NCBI GenBank assembly: GCA_956465555.1
Contig: OY101117.1
Location: 1,054,001-1,118,000 of the forward strand
Direction: 5' to 3'
DNA length: 64,000 nucleotides
From: Nitzschia sp. pyKryTriq1
Taxonomy: Eukaryota > Bacillariophyta > Bacillariophyceae > Bacillariales > Bacillariaceae
Positions within the stretch are counted from its first letter, which is position 1. Every line of letters begins with the position of its first letter. This document shows positions 22,906-33,600 of this stretch, one piece after another. Both the position numbers and the translations under genes were made by a program. The notes beneath the pieces are model-generated. The model saw only the letters and a list, made by a program, of their open reading frames with translations, was not told where the DNA came from and searched no databases.

Positions 22906-22991
22906 CTCGCTGTAGCTCAGTTGGCAGAGCGGTGGACTGTAGTTGGTCACAGCGTATCCATCGGTCACTGGTTCGATTCCTGTCGGCGAGA
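22906..22991 (+). tRNA. tRNA-Tyr (GTA), intron-containing
   Basis: Cloverleaf: acceptor CTCGCTG/CGGCGAG (one T-G pair), D-arm GCTC..GAGC, anticodon stem GTGGA/TCCAT, anticodon GTA, T-loop TTCGATT, discriminator A. A 13-nt intron (TTGGTCACAGCGT) follows G37, as in other eukaryotic tRNA-Tyr genes. The mature length is 73 nt. The T-stem has a T-T mismatch in the middle. A TTTTT Pol III terminator starts 4 nt after the end. Confidence 0.95.
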
Positions 22992-24378
22992 GACCTTTTT
23001 GCCGGGAAAATGCAGCGTATCTCTGCTCGCTCTTGGAGTATGGTACCGGTACAGTTAGTACCGGTACACAATCGTGGAAAGTACAAGAAAAGTCCTCGTG
23101 TCACGAGCTTTTTAGGTAAAAGTACAGGAAATCCTTGTACATACTTTCCACCGATACCAGCTTTTAGAATTCTCGAGGATTCTCGTGAAAATTCGATCAG
23201 CACCACAGGTACTCCCTGGAAAGTACAAGAGTGCGAGCTCGATCAGGTACTAATACGGATCGATTGGATGATTCGATTTGCACTGCAACTATGCGGTGTT
23301 TTGGCATCATCAGTTAGCGGGAGTAGCAGCAGCACCACTACCTGCAGCAATAACCAGAAAGCCGATCATTTATCAACTGGGCAATTGTTATGAACCTTGC
23401 AACACTCCTCCTTGCAATGGAACACCCGAAAGTCCAAATCCAAGTGCGCGTGTCCTGCTGACAATAGCAATTGAGGAGGGGCAATGCTGTCGCCATCATC
23501 GATGTTGGAGTTATGTTTTTTGTTTGTGTTGTTCAACACATGGTTCAACCAATGGGTTCCAAGGCTTTTGTTTCCAAAAAGATTGGGTCCTTCTTTTTTT
23601 GTTCCTGTAGATTAATGTACTAGGTTCTACATGAAAAGTCCGAAAACCGGTTTGGAGAAATAGCGTCGTTTTGGGGCCTCTTTCTCAAGGCCATTACTAC
23701 CAGGGAAGTGAAGTGCTACCCCCAAGTAATAGTTTGATGACTTTGTTTATTTTCAGTGATTGCAACCATGTTGGTATGAAAGAGGCTGGACAGTCTGAAG
23801 GGGTCGATTGTGTGTGTCGAAAGTACGTAAGATTGGGACGTTTTTCTTGTCCAAAAACCAGTAAAACACTGGTACTGCTGGCTGTTACGCAACACTCTCA
23901 TTGATCTCCATTTCTCCAAGATTTTGTACAGTAGTCGATGATGGTTTCATTATTATTTGCTTTCACGCACAGAACAACGAAGACAATGATGATGATGATT
24001 GTCTTCAGAAAATACCAGTACCGGTACAGTACATCATACTTGTAAAGTACAGTAGTACCAGGTACGATAGTACTCGTACGGTGTACCTGGGTACAGGGTA
24101 GCGACGAGAACTCTCCTAAGAGTGAAATAAAAGTATTCAGATATGAATAAAGAACATTCCGACAGTGGGTGCACGAAAACTTGGAATGAATCCCCCACGT
24201 TTCGGTTTTGCTTTCGTTGATGGAAATTCTTTGCGCACACAAAGATACTCTTTCGTGTTAGTACTGCATTTCACGCCCGCTTCAAAGTATGCTTCTTCTT
24301 TCCGGCCCTCTTTGAAGATACAGAAACAAGCAAGCAAAGTGTTACTTTTACAAATAGCTACTGGTATAGATTTGTACA
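22992..24378. other. Long intergenic region
   Basis: Contains GTACCGGTAC pairs at 23041-23065, a dense GTAC cluster (24013-24100) and several open frames without coding character. No supported gene. The last 280 bp are the promoter and 5' UTR of the SIM-UIM protein. Confidence 0.55.
24013..24100. repeat. GTAC-rich palindromic cluster
   Basis: Repeated CCAGTACCGGTACAGTAC-type words about 280 bp upstream of the next start codon. Confidence 0.7.
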
Positions 24379-25410
24379 ATGGAGACTACTTTGGATGACG
24401 ACCTTGCACCATCAAGGCCACGAGAAATCATCGATCTGACCTACTGTGATGATGACGACGACGATGAGGAGGACGAGGACGAGGAGGACTGTGTGGAGCT
24501 TATTCGCCGCAAGGATTTGGATTTGGCGGAAGCCATTCGGAGAAGCCTGGAGGACCAGAACAGTGATAGGAAGCGAAAGTCGGCAGAATTATCATATCGA
24601 GTAGAGTCCAATCGGGACGCCAAGATGACTCGATTGACTTCGACACAACCACCAGTCCTCAAGGCGGAGAAAGAAGAAGTGCATCCGCCCAAGACGGTAA
24701 CGCCTAAGGATGATGTCCTTCCTTGTGACGACGACTCCTCACCACCTCAACATGAAACGGCAAGTGCTACCTTGAACCCCACAGAAAGTGTCAATGAGCT
24801 CTACGATTTCATGAAGAATGATGGAGCTGATACTGATGTACCGCAGAACACGACGCCTGCGGATACACATGGCGGACTAGAGAACAAGGAAATGGCTACA
24901 CAGCCTTCCCAAGAAGAATATCAACCGGACGAGGAGCAGATGGATGCCAACGAACCAACGACAGAGTACGATACAAACGGAGAGGCCGCCTCAGAAGGTA
25001 GCCCCTACGCTTCAGGCTGTGATGAGCGGTATAGACCTTGCGAACCAACAGTCCTATTCCGAGATTGTGAATTGCCTTCGGCTAAAGAGATACATATTTC
25101 AACAGATGAATCATCAGAAGTAACCGCAGCGTCTAATCAAGTTCCTCCTCCCCTAAGTCCTGAGCCAGAATCATCGGCCGAAATTCTTCTTGACGACATT
25201 GTCGTGGAGGAGGATGAGAACCTCCTATTCGATGGTACTCTGACTTGTTCCCAGGCTCCTCCCCAAAAGCCTCGCAAAGTACTAACCTTTGCTCACCTCC
25301 TTAAAGTTATTTGGGTAGCTGTACTAGTATTGGGTGCTTTCTATGTCCATGATAGGATGCGCATCAAGAAGCTGAGAAGAGAGTCACACAAACCTATCTA
25401 CAATGAATAA
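24379..25410 (+). CDS. Tail-anchored protein with SUMO- and ubiquitin-interacting motifs
   Basis: Single exon, 343 aa, very acidic. Residues 16-21 read EIIDLT followed by a run of Asp/Glu, a classic SUMO-interacting motif. Residues 46-60, DLDLAEAIRRSLEDQ, fit the ubiquitin-interacting motif with its Leu, conserved Ala and Ser at the correct spacing. The middle is disordered and rich in Ser, Thr, Pro and Glu. A single helix near residues 310-330 (LLKVIWVAVLVLGAFYVHD) with a basic RMRIKKLRRE flank ends 15-20 residues before the C-terminus, so it should be a tail-anchored protein of the ER or nuclear envelope with the motifs in the cytosol or nucleoplasm. No catalytic domain. A dual SUMO/ubiquitin reader at a membrane is the inference; I know no named orthologue. 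Confidence 0.8.
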   Translation: METTLDDDLAPSRPREIIDLTYCDDDDDDEEDEDEEDCVELIRRKDLDLAEAIRRSLEDQNSDRKRKSAELSYRVESNRDAKMTRLTSTQPPVLKAEKEEVHPPKTVTPKDDVLPCDDDSSPPQHETASATLNPTESVNELYDFMKNDGADTDVPQNTTPADTHGGLENKEMATQPSQEEYQPDEEQMDANEPTTEYDTNGEAASEGSPYASGCDERYRPCEPTVLFRDCELPSAKEIHISTDESSEVTAASNQVPPPLSPEPESSAEILLDDIVVEEDENLLFDGTLTCSQAPPQKPRKVLTFAHLLKVIWVAVLVLGAFYVHDRMRIKKLRRESHKPIYNE

Positions 25411-25506
25411 TGGGCATGGCTATGTTTCTTCCATTCGTCTTTAGGGGCTATCCCCAGTAATATTTATAAATATACGAATATATAATACCTGTATCACATT
25501 GTTGAT

Positions 25507-26625
25507 TCAACTTACAAGAGCCTTTTTGAGATGAGTAATATGGTATGGAACGCGATGTGGCTTTCCCAGGGCAGAAAGGATCTCCCAAAAGCGGAAGTTG
25601 AGAAATGTGCTGTCAAGCCACCGCAGAGACGAGTCCGAAGAAGGGATATAGTATGCGTTATCCGGGCCAGCAAGGTAGAGCTTATTGCCTACGTGATGTC
25701 CAAACGGAGGCAAGAACGGCACAACATCGATTTCACTTTCGATACGTAGATTATCATGGGGTAAGAGAGACTCAATCTTTTGTGACGATAATTCCGTGGC
25801 ACAGAATCTCGGCGAAGCAATCGCAGTAGTACGAATGACTCGGTATCCTCGCTTGCGTAGTTTTGCAGCAATGATATACGCGACGGCTCCACCGAGCGAG
25901 TGCCCAGAAACTTCGATCGTCGTTCGTTTGTCAGAAGCGGGCGCCAAAAGTGGCTCAATATCACGTATAATGTGATCAGCTTGATTTCGGAATCCCAGGT
26001 GTACACGACAGTCCAGCTCTTCGTCGTACACCATCCAAAATGACAAACAGGTTAAAACGTCAACGAGCAATGTGGTACCACGACAGAAGATTTGCTGCTT
26101 GATCTCTCCGGTCCCCGTAATCTCATAGTATATATAGTAACACTCTCGACGGGCAAGGCGCATAGGATCAACTGCTAGACCCTCCAATCCCTCTATCGTT
26201 CCCAAGGAGTCCACAAAAAGAGGCTTCGAGAGTTCCCGTAGGACTAGACCACCCTTGTAGCCATGGTCTGAATGCCACTTCCGGATATCATCAAGCTCCT
26301 CCTTAACACTCCTGGCTCCAGACTTTCCCATTTGGCCTGTTCTTTCCATAAGATCCAGCAGATCTTCGCGTCCTGGTGGCAAACTTGTCATAGGCTCCAT
26401 TTCGCCCAGCTTTTGCCTCCGCCGGTAGCGAACAAAAAGACTCACGCCAACATAGCATCCCGCCAATGTCACTAATGCAACTTTCTTGGATGAGATTTTC
26501 TTCAATGAATCTCCCGCTGTAGAAAAACCTCTTGAGGGCCCAGGATCTGTTTTGGTTGTCATAAGCCTCTTCATGATGTTGTGAGAATACCGATGGCCAC
26601 CTACGGTCCGCCGCGTCAACATCAT
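25507..26625 (-). CDS. Class 3 lipase, alpha/beta hydrolase, membrane-anchored
   Basis: Single exon, 372 aa from the first in-frame ATG (an upstream GTG is not used). The N-terminus is basic, with mitochondrial or plastid-like character up to residue 45, then a hydrophobic helix (KVALVTLAGCYVGVSLFV) ends in RYRRRQK. The catalytic serine sits in VSGHSLGGAVAYII. A likely acid is the Asp in IDVVPFLPPFGHH and a likely base His lies near VPYHITHLKKAL at the C-terminus. Fold family: fungal lipase-like/class 3 (DAG lipase-like). Substrates are probably glycerolipids of an organelle membrane. It ends 96 bp from the convergent SIM-UIM gene. Confidence 0.85.
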   Translation of the reverse strand: MMLTRRTVGGHRYSHNIMKRLMTTKTDPGPSRGFSTAGDSLKKISSKKVALVTLAGCYVGVSLFVRYRRRQKLGEMEPMTSLPPGREDLLDLMERTGQMGKSGARSVKEELDDIRKWHSDHGYKGGLVLRELSKPLFVDSLGTIEGLEGLAVDPMRLARRECYYIYYEITGTGEIKQQIFCRGTTLLVDVLTCLSFWMVYDEELDCRVHLGFRNQADHIIRDIEPLLAPASDKRTTIEVSGHSLGGAVAYIIAAKLRKRGYRVIRTTAIASPRFCATELSSQKIESLLPHDNLRIESEIDVVPFLPPFGHHVGNKLYLAGPDNAYYIPSSDSSLRWLDSTFLNFRFWEILSALGKPHRVPYHITHLKKALVS

Positions 26626-26868
26626 TTTTTTTCGCGGTCCACTACACGCATGCACAAGATCTCCTCCTTATCATCATCGTCATCCTAAAATCTTCTTCGG
26701 GTTCAATAGTGATGCTTTTGACATAATAGAATCCTCTATGATACTCGCTGGCAGAATGCAGAATAGAATATGTGTCTGCTATTATGCATGGAAGCTAGCT
26801 GGAAAGCATAATACTGTAAAAGCAAAAGCGACGCGACGACGCGACGCGACGCGACACCCGCAATGCGA

Positions 26869-26876
26869 TGACGTCA
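26869..26876. promoter_or_regulatory. CRE-like palindrome TGACGTCA
   Basis: Perfect 8-bp bZIP-type site 244 bp upstream of the lipase start and 560 bp upstream of the plastid DnaJ start, in a shared divergent promoter. Confidence 0.35.
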
Positions 26877-26907
26877 GAAATCAATCAATGACATCTAATG
26901 TCACAAG

Positions 26908-27012
26908 GGTACCAGGTACCTGGTACATAGACCTATGGTTTTGTACCGTGCCGGTACAGTATCCATACCGGTACTGTACCGGTACGAAGTATTCGTACTA
27001 TTACTGTACTAT
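26908..27012. repeat. GTAC-rich palindromic cluster
   Basis: Includes TACCAGGTACCTGGTA, a perfect 16-bp palindrome, and several ACCGGTAC words. Confidence 0.75.
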
Positions 27013-27161
27013 ACTTTTCGCGCGCTTTTGACCCGTTTGATTAGAAAGCGTGGTCTGTCCTTCCATCGACAAAATTCAATTTCTGTAGATTTGTACGCGA
27101 TTTCTCTGCTGGTGTTCCTTCCCATTCGTGTGAAAGCCACGTGGCACCCGCATTTGCTACA

Positions 27162-27215
27162 CAGTACTGGTACCGTACTGCACAACCGATGAGATACCGG
27201 TACGGTACATCATAC
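27162..27215. repeat. GTAC-rich palindromic cluster
   Basis: Second cluster of the same divergent spacer, about 220 bp upstream of the DnaJ start. Confidence 0.65.
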
Positions 27216-27436
27216 TGCACAAAACACCGACGCACTGATTACCACCACGCAATGCAAGCAGCTCATCCGTTTCTTCGAAAATCAGACCCCTCATCGCTCG
27301 GCATCTTGCAACGTGAACGCATCGATCGATAGTGATATGGGTGTGCTCGTCCTCGTCAGAGTACCTCGTCCTCGTATTTCTCTGGAGTAGTTTCTTATCT
27401 GAAGTAACAAAATCGAGATATCGAACAATAATTGCG

Positions 27437-28871
27437 ATGTTCAAGGCTCTCACAGTTTCAGCCGTGCTTCTTGCGGCATACAATGTGGATGCGTTTGCTC
27501 CCAGTAGCGGAAATCGATTGGGGCGATCGGTGACGGCCGCGCCGTTTTCGGCGGCGAGGAGTGTTAACTCAGCTGCTGCTGCGCGAAGTGGAACTTCCTT
27601 GTTCATGTCCACTCGAAATCAAACCGGAAGAGATTTCTATGCGATTTTAGGAATTTCTCGCGGTGCCGATGAAAAGGAGATCAAGAGTGCCTACCGGAAA
27701 TTGGCCAAGCAATATCACCCAGGTACGTCATCACACGATTCCACATTGCTCCTTCCTCGCTTTCTCTTTTTGTTCTGATGAAAAAATGAAACCTCACATC
27801 TTAAAATTTCTTGTCAATCAATCAATCAATCGTACCTCAGATGCCAACCCCGGGACAGATACCACAGAAAAATTTCAAGAGGTCAATCGCGCCTATGAAG
27901 TTCTGAAGGATCCCGACCTAAAGAGGAAGTATGATATGTTTGGAGAGCAAGGTATTGGAACATCAGCTGCTAGCGACTCTACAGCCGGTTCACCCTTTGG
28001 AGGTGGATTTGGACAGGAAGTCGATTTGGGAGATATTTTTGATTCCTTCTTTGGTGGAGGTATGGGTGGTATGGGAGGTCCTGGAGGAGCAAGGGCCCGA
28101 CGCGGACCTGTTGTGGGTGATGATCTTCGTTTTGATTTGGAAATTGACTTCAAGACTGCCGTTTTTGGTGGAGAAGAAAAGGTCCGAATCCGTCACTTGG
28201 AGACCTGTGATACCTGCGAAGGTGATGGTGTCAAACCAGGAAGTAAGATTAGTACGTGCAGTACCTGTGGAGGTACAGGTGTCACTGTGCAAGTCACTCG
28301 AACACCGCTTGGAAACTTTCAGACACAACAGACTTGTCCCACCTGTCGAGGAACTGGTCAGAAGGTTGAGGAATATTGTGGAACATGTGGGGGCCAAGGT
28401 GTCAACCAAAAGACGAAGCAAATTAAGGTCACTATCCCAGCTGGCGTGGAAGACGGCAACAAACTGCGTGTTCGCGGTGAAGGAGACGTTGGTCCAAACG
28501 GCGGACCAGCAGGCGATCTTTACATCTTTTTGAGGGTGAAAGAAGATCCTATCTTCCGACGCGAAGGCCCAGAAATTTATTCAGAGGAAAAGATCAGTTA
28601 TCTCGATGCAATTCTTGGAAACTCCATCAAGACCCCTGTCGTCGATGGCGAAGTCACCATCAAGGTGCCACCAGGTACCCAGCCCGGCCAGGTAATGCGA
28701 GTACGAGGAAATGGTGCCCCTAGACTGGGAAATCCAAACCAAAGAGGGGACCACTACGTTACCATGAAGGTCGAAATTCCCAAAGATATCAGCAAAGAAG
28801 AAGAAGAACTTATTCAGAAGCTGAAGGAAATCAGGGAGAAGAAGAGTTCGAAGAAGGGCCTGTTCAATTAA
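27437..28871 (+). CDS. Plastid DnaJ (type A Hsp40 co-chaperone)
   Basis: Two exons (27437-27722 and 27841-28871), with a 118-nt phase-1 intron, give 438 aa. [22 protein letters not shown] is a signal peptide plus plastid motif, followed by an Arg/Ala/Ser transit peptide. The J-domain begins at [21 protein letters not shown] and the splice join restores the HPD tripeptide that stimulates Hsp70. Next come a Gly/Phe linker (SPFGGGFGQ), four CxxCxGxG zinc repeats ([32 protein letters not shown]) and the C-terminal substrate-binding domains. All type A features are intact, so it should be a stromal co-chaperone of plastid Hsp70. Confidence 0.96.
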
Positions 28872-28944
28872 AATCAAGTTATCTATATGAGTCATCGCTG
28901 CTGCTGCTAGAGAACATTGCCATTTTAGGAACTTATATTGAACC

Positions 28945-29993
28945 TTATCTTACTAGTGTGAACATGGCACCCCCACCCTTGGCGGGATGTACCTTCACCA
29001 GGCTGCCCGAATGGGGTCGAAGCTGCGGTGTCTCCACCCAGAAACCAATTTCTTTAGCAATGTCTATTGCTTTCGTCCACTCGTCAAAATTCGCTGCTGG
29101 CATTGCCTTTCGATTAGATGGGGTATCGATTGTTGTAGGAAGAATACCCACAGCTGACAAAGTTTCGAGATATTCACTGTTCTTTCTCAAATGTCGTGCC
29201 TTTTGACGTCCCTTTCGAGGCATCATTGCTTTGCCCGTAGTTTCGCCCAGCGTTTGAACAAAATGATGTGTTGCTACTTTGCTCAGTCCATACGCAAGCA
29301 TCCCAGGAGTTGCTGACAAGGCTGGCGTTGCTCCGATAGCAACAAACAAACCTAATAGGAAATGACACAGGCATTTAGCAAAGAATATGATGTGTCAGTC
29401 CATGTTTGAACAAGAAAAACCCAGGTCTGGAAGATCTTACCCTCATCAGTCATGAACCGATTTGCTGCATATCCAGCCGCTAAAACGGGGTATAGATTCA
29501 TTTCAAGCATCTTGTTAATCGTGTCACCGTATTCTTGGACACCTTTCATGAAATCTTCGTCAGTCGCGTCAGGTTTTGGAAGCGGTGGATCACCCATCCA
29601 GCCGCCACTAGCGCAGATGATAGCATCGATTCCCCCCTCTTCATCTAGGACTTCCGAAAGCCCCCCTATCAGTGCCGCAGTAACATCCGCGACGGCAGCT
29701 GGCTGTGAAAAGGTTGGCAACTCGATAAAGGCGTCCAAATACGAGCTTGAACCTTCGGGAAGACCAACCACATCTGCACCAACAACTCGCATATCCAAGT
29801 CTTTGCCAAGGTGCCGAACGACAGCACTACCAAGGGCACCAGAAGAGCCGAGAACTAGGGCCACCTTTTGGTGCGGCCCTTCGGAATCGTCGTCATTCCA
29901 GCAACTTCTCGCAAAACCTCTCTGGACAGAGTGAAAAGAAGAACATTTCGCAGCGAACCCCCACGTGTTGCGCTTTCGAAGAATGACGCTCAT
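28945..29993 (-). CDS. QDPR: Dihydropteridine reductase-like short-chain dehydrogenase
   Basis: Two exons (29441-29993 and 28945-29351), with an 89-nt phase-1 intron, give 319 aa. The N-terminal ~40 residues are Arg/Ser-rich (RGFARSC...), possibly an organelle presequence. The NAD-binding loop is VLGSSGALGSAVVRHLG. IICASGGWMGDPP and TPGMLAYGLSKVATHHFVQTL, with the Tyr-x3-Lys catalytic pair, match quinonoid dihydropteridine reductases. The protein is longer than animal QDPR (about 240 aa), with a basic insert after the catalytic helix (KAMMPRKGRQKARHLRKNSE). It would recycle tetrahydrobiopterin or a related pterin cofactor. Its 3' end is 73 bp from the convergent DnaJ gene. Confidence 0.88.
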
Positions 29994-30631
29994 TCAACCG
30001 ATTATGAAAGCACAGGGAAAAAGAGAAAGACTAGATTTTGAACCCGGCAGGGAAATGTTTCCAGTAAATGGCTATGTTCGTAGATGTGATTGATGGAAGA
30101 ATTCTTCAAGACACTAATAAGAAGTAGATAAGTGCTATGGATTATGGATGTCATCCGAATCCATCAGAAATCTTTGATCTTTGCTGCGTCGCCGCCGCCG
30201 GTCGCCGGCGTGGCGCATCGCTACCGGTACTCGTATTATCTTCGCGACGCACCGAGACCGCGAACGACGCGTAAGACTCTGTGATTGGACTAATTCGACT
30301 TCTTAAATTCGGCCGAAGAAGCATTATTGTCATGCCGTACTTTACTCTCTACTACTACTAGAGACTACCGGCAACCGGTACCATACCAGGTATGGTACTG
30401 TAGACGAGACGATGCCCTGCATTTCTGATTATTTGGATCCTACAGAATAGGAGTACGAGTACCGGCACTCCTTTATTTGGTGGCGAGCTCTGCGATCTCT
30501 CTCGAGTGAGAAAGAGGGAGGAAGAGTTTCAGCAGACTTGAAGTCGTACCGTAGTTAGACGATGGAGGTCTATAATTGGAAGGCCTCAAGATATTCTCCA
30601 ACCGTGCCACCGGGTGCTTGTCTATGTGGAC
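29994..30631. other. Intergenic
   Basis: Includes a CGCCGCCGCCGGTCGCCGG GC-rich patch near 30190 and GTAC/CTAG-rich sequence at 30345-30470. No gene supported. Confidence 0.6.
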
Positions 30632-33600
30632 TCACTCCTCTAAGGCAATAACTTCAACCTCTTCTGCTTCGACTAAGTCGTCTCCGTTGGAGGTAGATTC
30701 GACCGATGCGACCTGTACCGCCTCAGCAGAAGTTGAGCAGATACTGGAGCTAGCGAGTTCCTTGTTGTCTAATCCGAGATCTTGACGAGGCCGTTTGGAT
30801 GGCTTTGTTGCAGCGTTAGCGAGTGACCGCTTGGAACCACTGGGGTATTCTTCGTCCGGTTCTGAATCCGTGCTGTCATCGAGTACCACAGGAGAGTCTT
30901 TTGTTTTTCCAGCTTGATCCACCGATTTCATCGTGGACTCATGGTTACCGTTGCTCATTTTCCCACTTCTATCATTGCTTTGCTGTGATAGGGTGTTTCT
31001 CCGAAGGTTATCATCGCTCACCATCCTTCCCGATAAATCCGAGTTCTTGCTTCTTGCTAACTTCATGTGGTTGGGATGGATACCCATCTTAATAGAACCA
31101 CTGTTTCCTGGTGGCGCCGTGCTGTGCATCTTGACACTCACAGTTTCGTGTTGTTTGGTGTATGCGTTGCTTGAAAAACCATCACTGGTGCGAAGCAGTG
31201 CTTGCTTTGCCCTACCGGTAGCAGGGAACGCTGTATTCCTCGATCCATCGACATCGCTTTCGGTGACAGCACCTTCTTCCGTTCGCTTTATTCGCACAAG
31301 ACCCTTGGCAGAGTCGCAATAGTTTCGTGTCGCCGGATCTGTAACGCTTGCCCTCGCAGCCGTGGTATTTGTGGATGCATGCCCACCTGAAGATGTGGCC
31401 AGTGTGGCATCATTTGATACGCTGGGAGTGGTTTTCGCATGAGGGGTAGTGGAAAGAGCAACTGTTGAAATTTGTGGAGCCGACCTTCTTGGGCTGGCAA
31501 CATTATTTCTGCCTTTAATGCCGCGAATGACATCCTCTGGCTTGGGATTCAGCTTCTTGCTCCAAAGGGGCCGTGTGGCCTCAACTTCATGCTTATCCCA
31601 AACCATTGATTCTATGCCATAGGTCATCTTGTCGCTCCTAAATTCCTGCCATGTCCACTTAGTATCCCCATGCAACAAACCCACCATCGGAGCATACTCC
31701 AAATCAAATACAAGTTGCTTCGAATTGGGTTCTATCGGGGGACGTAACATCTCTGGAAATCCATTCTGGAGAGCATTCATCACAAACTCTATGCGTCTTT
31801 GCTCCGAAATTTCGACGCAGGTTCCTCCACCTGCACGACAAACCTCCAAGAAAACATATTCTGATTCTGCAATGGATTCTAAAATTCTTCTCGCAAACAT
31901 CTGCTGCTGAGATTCACCCGGACTCCTGTCTACATTGATTCCCGGAGATTCAGAGGCTTGAGAATAGAGAGATCGATGTTTGGAAATATGATCGCGGAAC
32001 CATCGATTGCCTTCCAATTCTCGATAAATCTCGTTATCCACAACGATAAATTTATCTCGATTGGCGTGGAGTTTTTGTATATACGGTGGGCTCGGATCAG
32101 GCATCGAGTAAAGGGGCAAGGAACTGTAGGGTTCTTCCATCCGGTCGCGCAAAGAAATCGGACGAAAGATATCTCTTTCGCGTAACTTCGGCAGGGATGT
32201 CTTTTGACAAGATCGAAAGGATTTGGCTAGGTGACGTTGCCACCATTCACAAAAATATTGCCACAACTTGTCGTCGACCGGGACGGCCCGTTTCAGGAAC
32301 ATGCGTTTGGCAGACGGGGATGCCGACTGGCAGACTCCTGTGTGGGCTATTGCAAACTCGCCAAGTGATTTCCCCAAATCCTGCGGCAGAGCTTCTCCAG
32401 AAACAAGAGCAGGTAGGGGTAGATGGACATTTTCGCCGCAAGAAGAGCACTGCAAGTCTACCTGGTGTTCATTCGTTTTGTGGCACGGCTTCACTCGTAG
32501 CCGATACAGTAGCGAAAATGCCTCAAACAAAGGCGATTGATGCGACCCCATCTCGTCAGTTATGTCGTCAAAGATGATGCCAGGACTACGCACAATACGT
32601 GACGCCAACGCGACTGCATCCGACAAATTGTCAAACATCGAAAGTTCGGCGGGCTGGTCAGCCGATTGTTTCTTCGATTTGGGTGACTTCTGACCATTCA
32701 CAACAGAGGTCTGCCTGGTGCCTTTGGGCTTGGAGGCTTCCGGTAGGAGAGTGGGAAAGTGGGCCGCGACAGCGGCTTGCGACCATTGCTCGATGAACGT
32801 CTCAAAGATCTTCCGTTCCTGATTTGTTTTGAGCTTCATGTGGCCCACGAGCTGAGATTTTTCGATATCTGGAACGCAGGGGCACACCACGAGATGGCTC
32901 ATGCGGTCATTGAGCACTCGGGAAAATGTATCCGGCACAATCTTGGTCAAATTGACGAAATTGGTGCATCCCATGACATAATGAGGATTGCTTGCACAGC
33001 AGTGACAACGCAAAACTAGAAAATTCTCATAGTTTCGGTAGACTTCGAGCTGAGGCCGTGCAGTATGGAGCATTTTGAGGAAAAAATCGGCATCCGGCGT
33101 ACACGGCTTCCCCGTCTGCCGTTCAAGGGACGAGGCACGGCGCGAAACCAATTTGATCGCAGTCACCCGGCGAATCATATATTGAAAACTAGGCGGTAGT
33201 TTCCTGAGTGTCTCGAGGTATGGCAATGGTAGGGCAAGCGGAGGCATCTTCGGAGGCAAAAGGAGTTGATCTAAAGTGGGTGCAATCAGGATGGTGTCGA
33301 TTATACTCCACGCTGGGAGAGTTTGCTGTCGGTTGACGCTGTGCCAGTACAGCATATGGACCATCTGTTGCTGCCGCTGTTGCAGCGTTTGGACCATCAG
33401 CTGTTGCTGTTGCTGTTGCTGTTGACGTTGATGTTGCTGTTTATTGTAAGCTTGAAGTGCCATCGCGTGCTGTAAGAATGCAGCACGCGAATGCGGCGGC
33501 CATTGTTGTGCTTGTGGTGCTGCCGGATAATACTGCTGTGATTGCTGCGGGTGCATCTGGCGATGCGAGGCACTGCTCATGCTGCCATTATTCGTCGTTG

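Larger units (their letters stand above)
26626..27436. other. Divergent intergenic region (lipase / DnaJ)
   Basis: Contains a GCGACGCGACGC-type short repeat (26827-26852), the TGACGTCA palindrome at 26869-26876 and two GTAC clusters. It serves as promoter DNA for both flanking genes. Confidence 0.6.

Noticed and set aside
22782-23393. A 203-aa frame spanning the first tRNA-Tyr gene.
   Set aside because: Contains the whole tRNA gene; similar frame appears at the second copy only because the tRNA is repeated.
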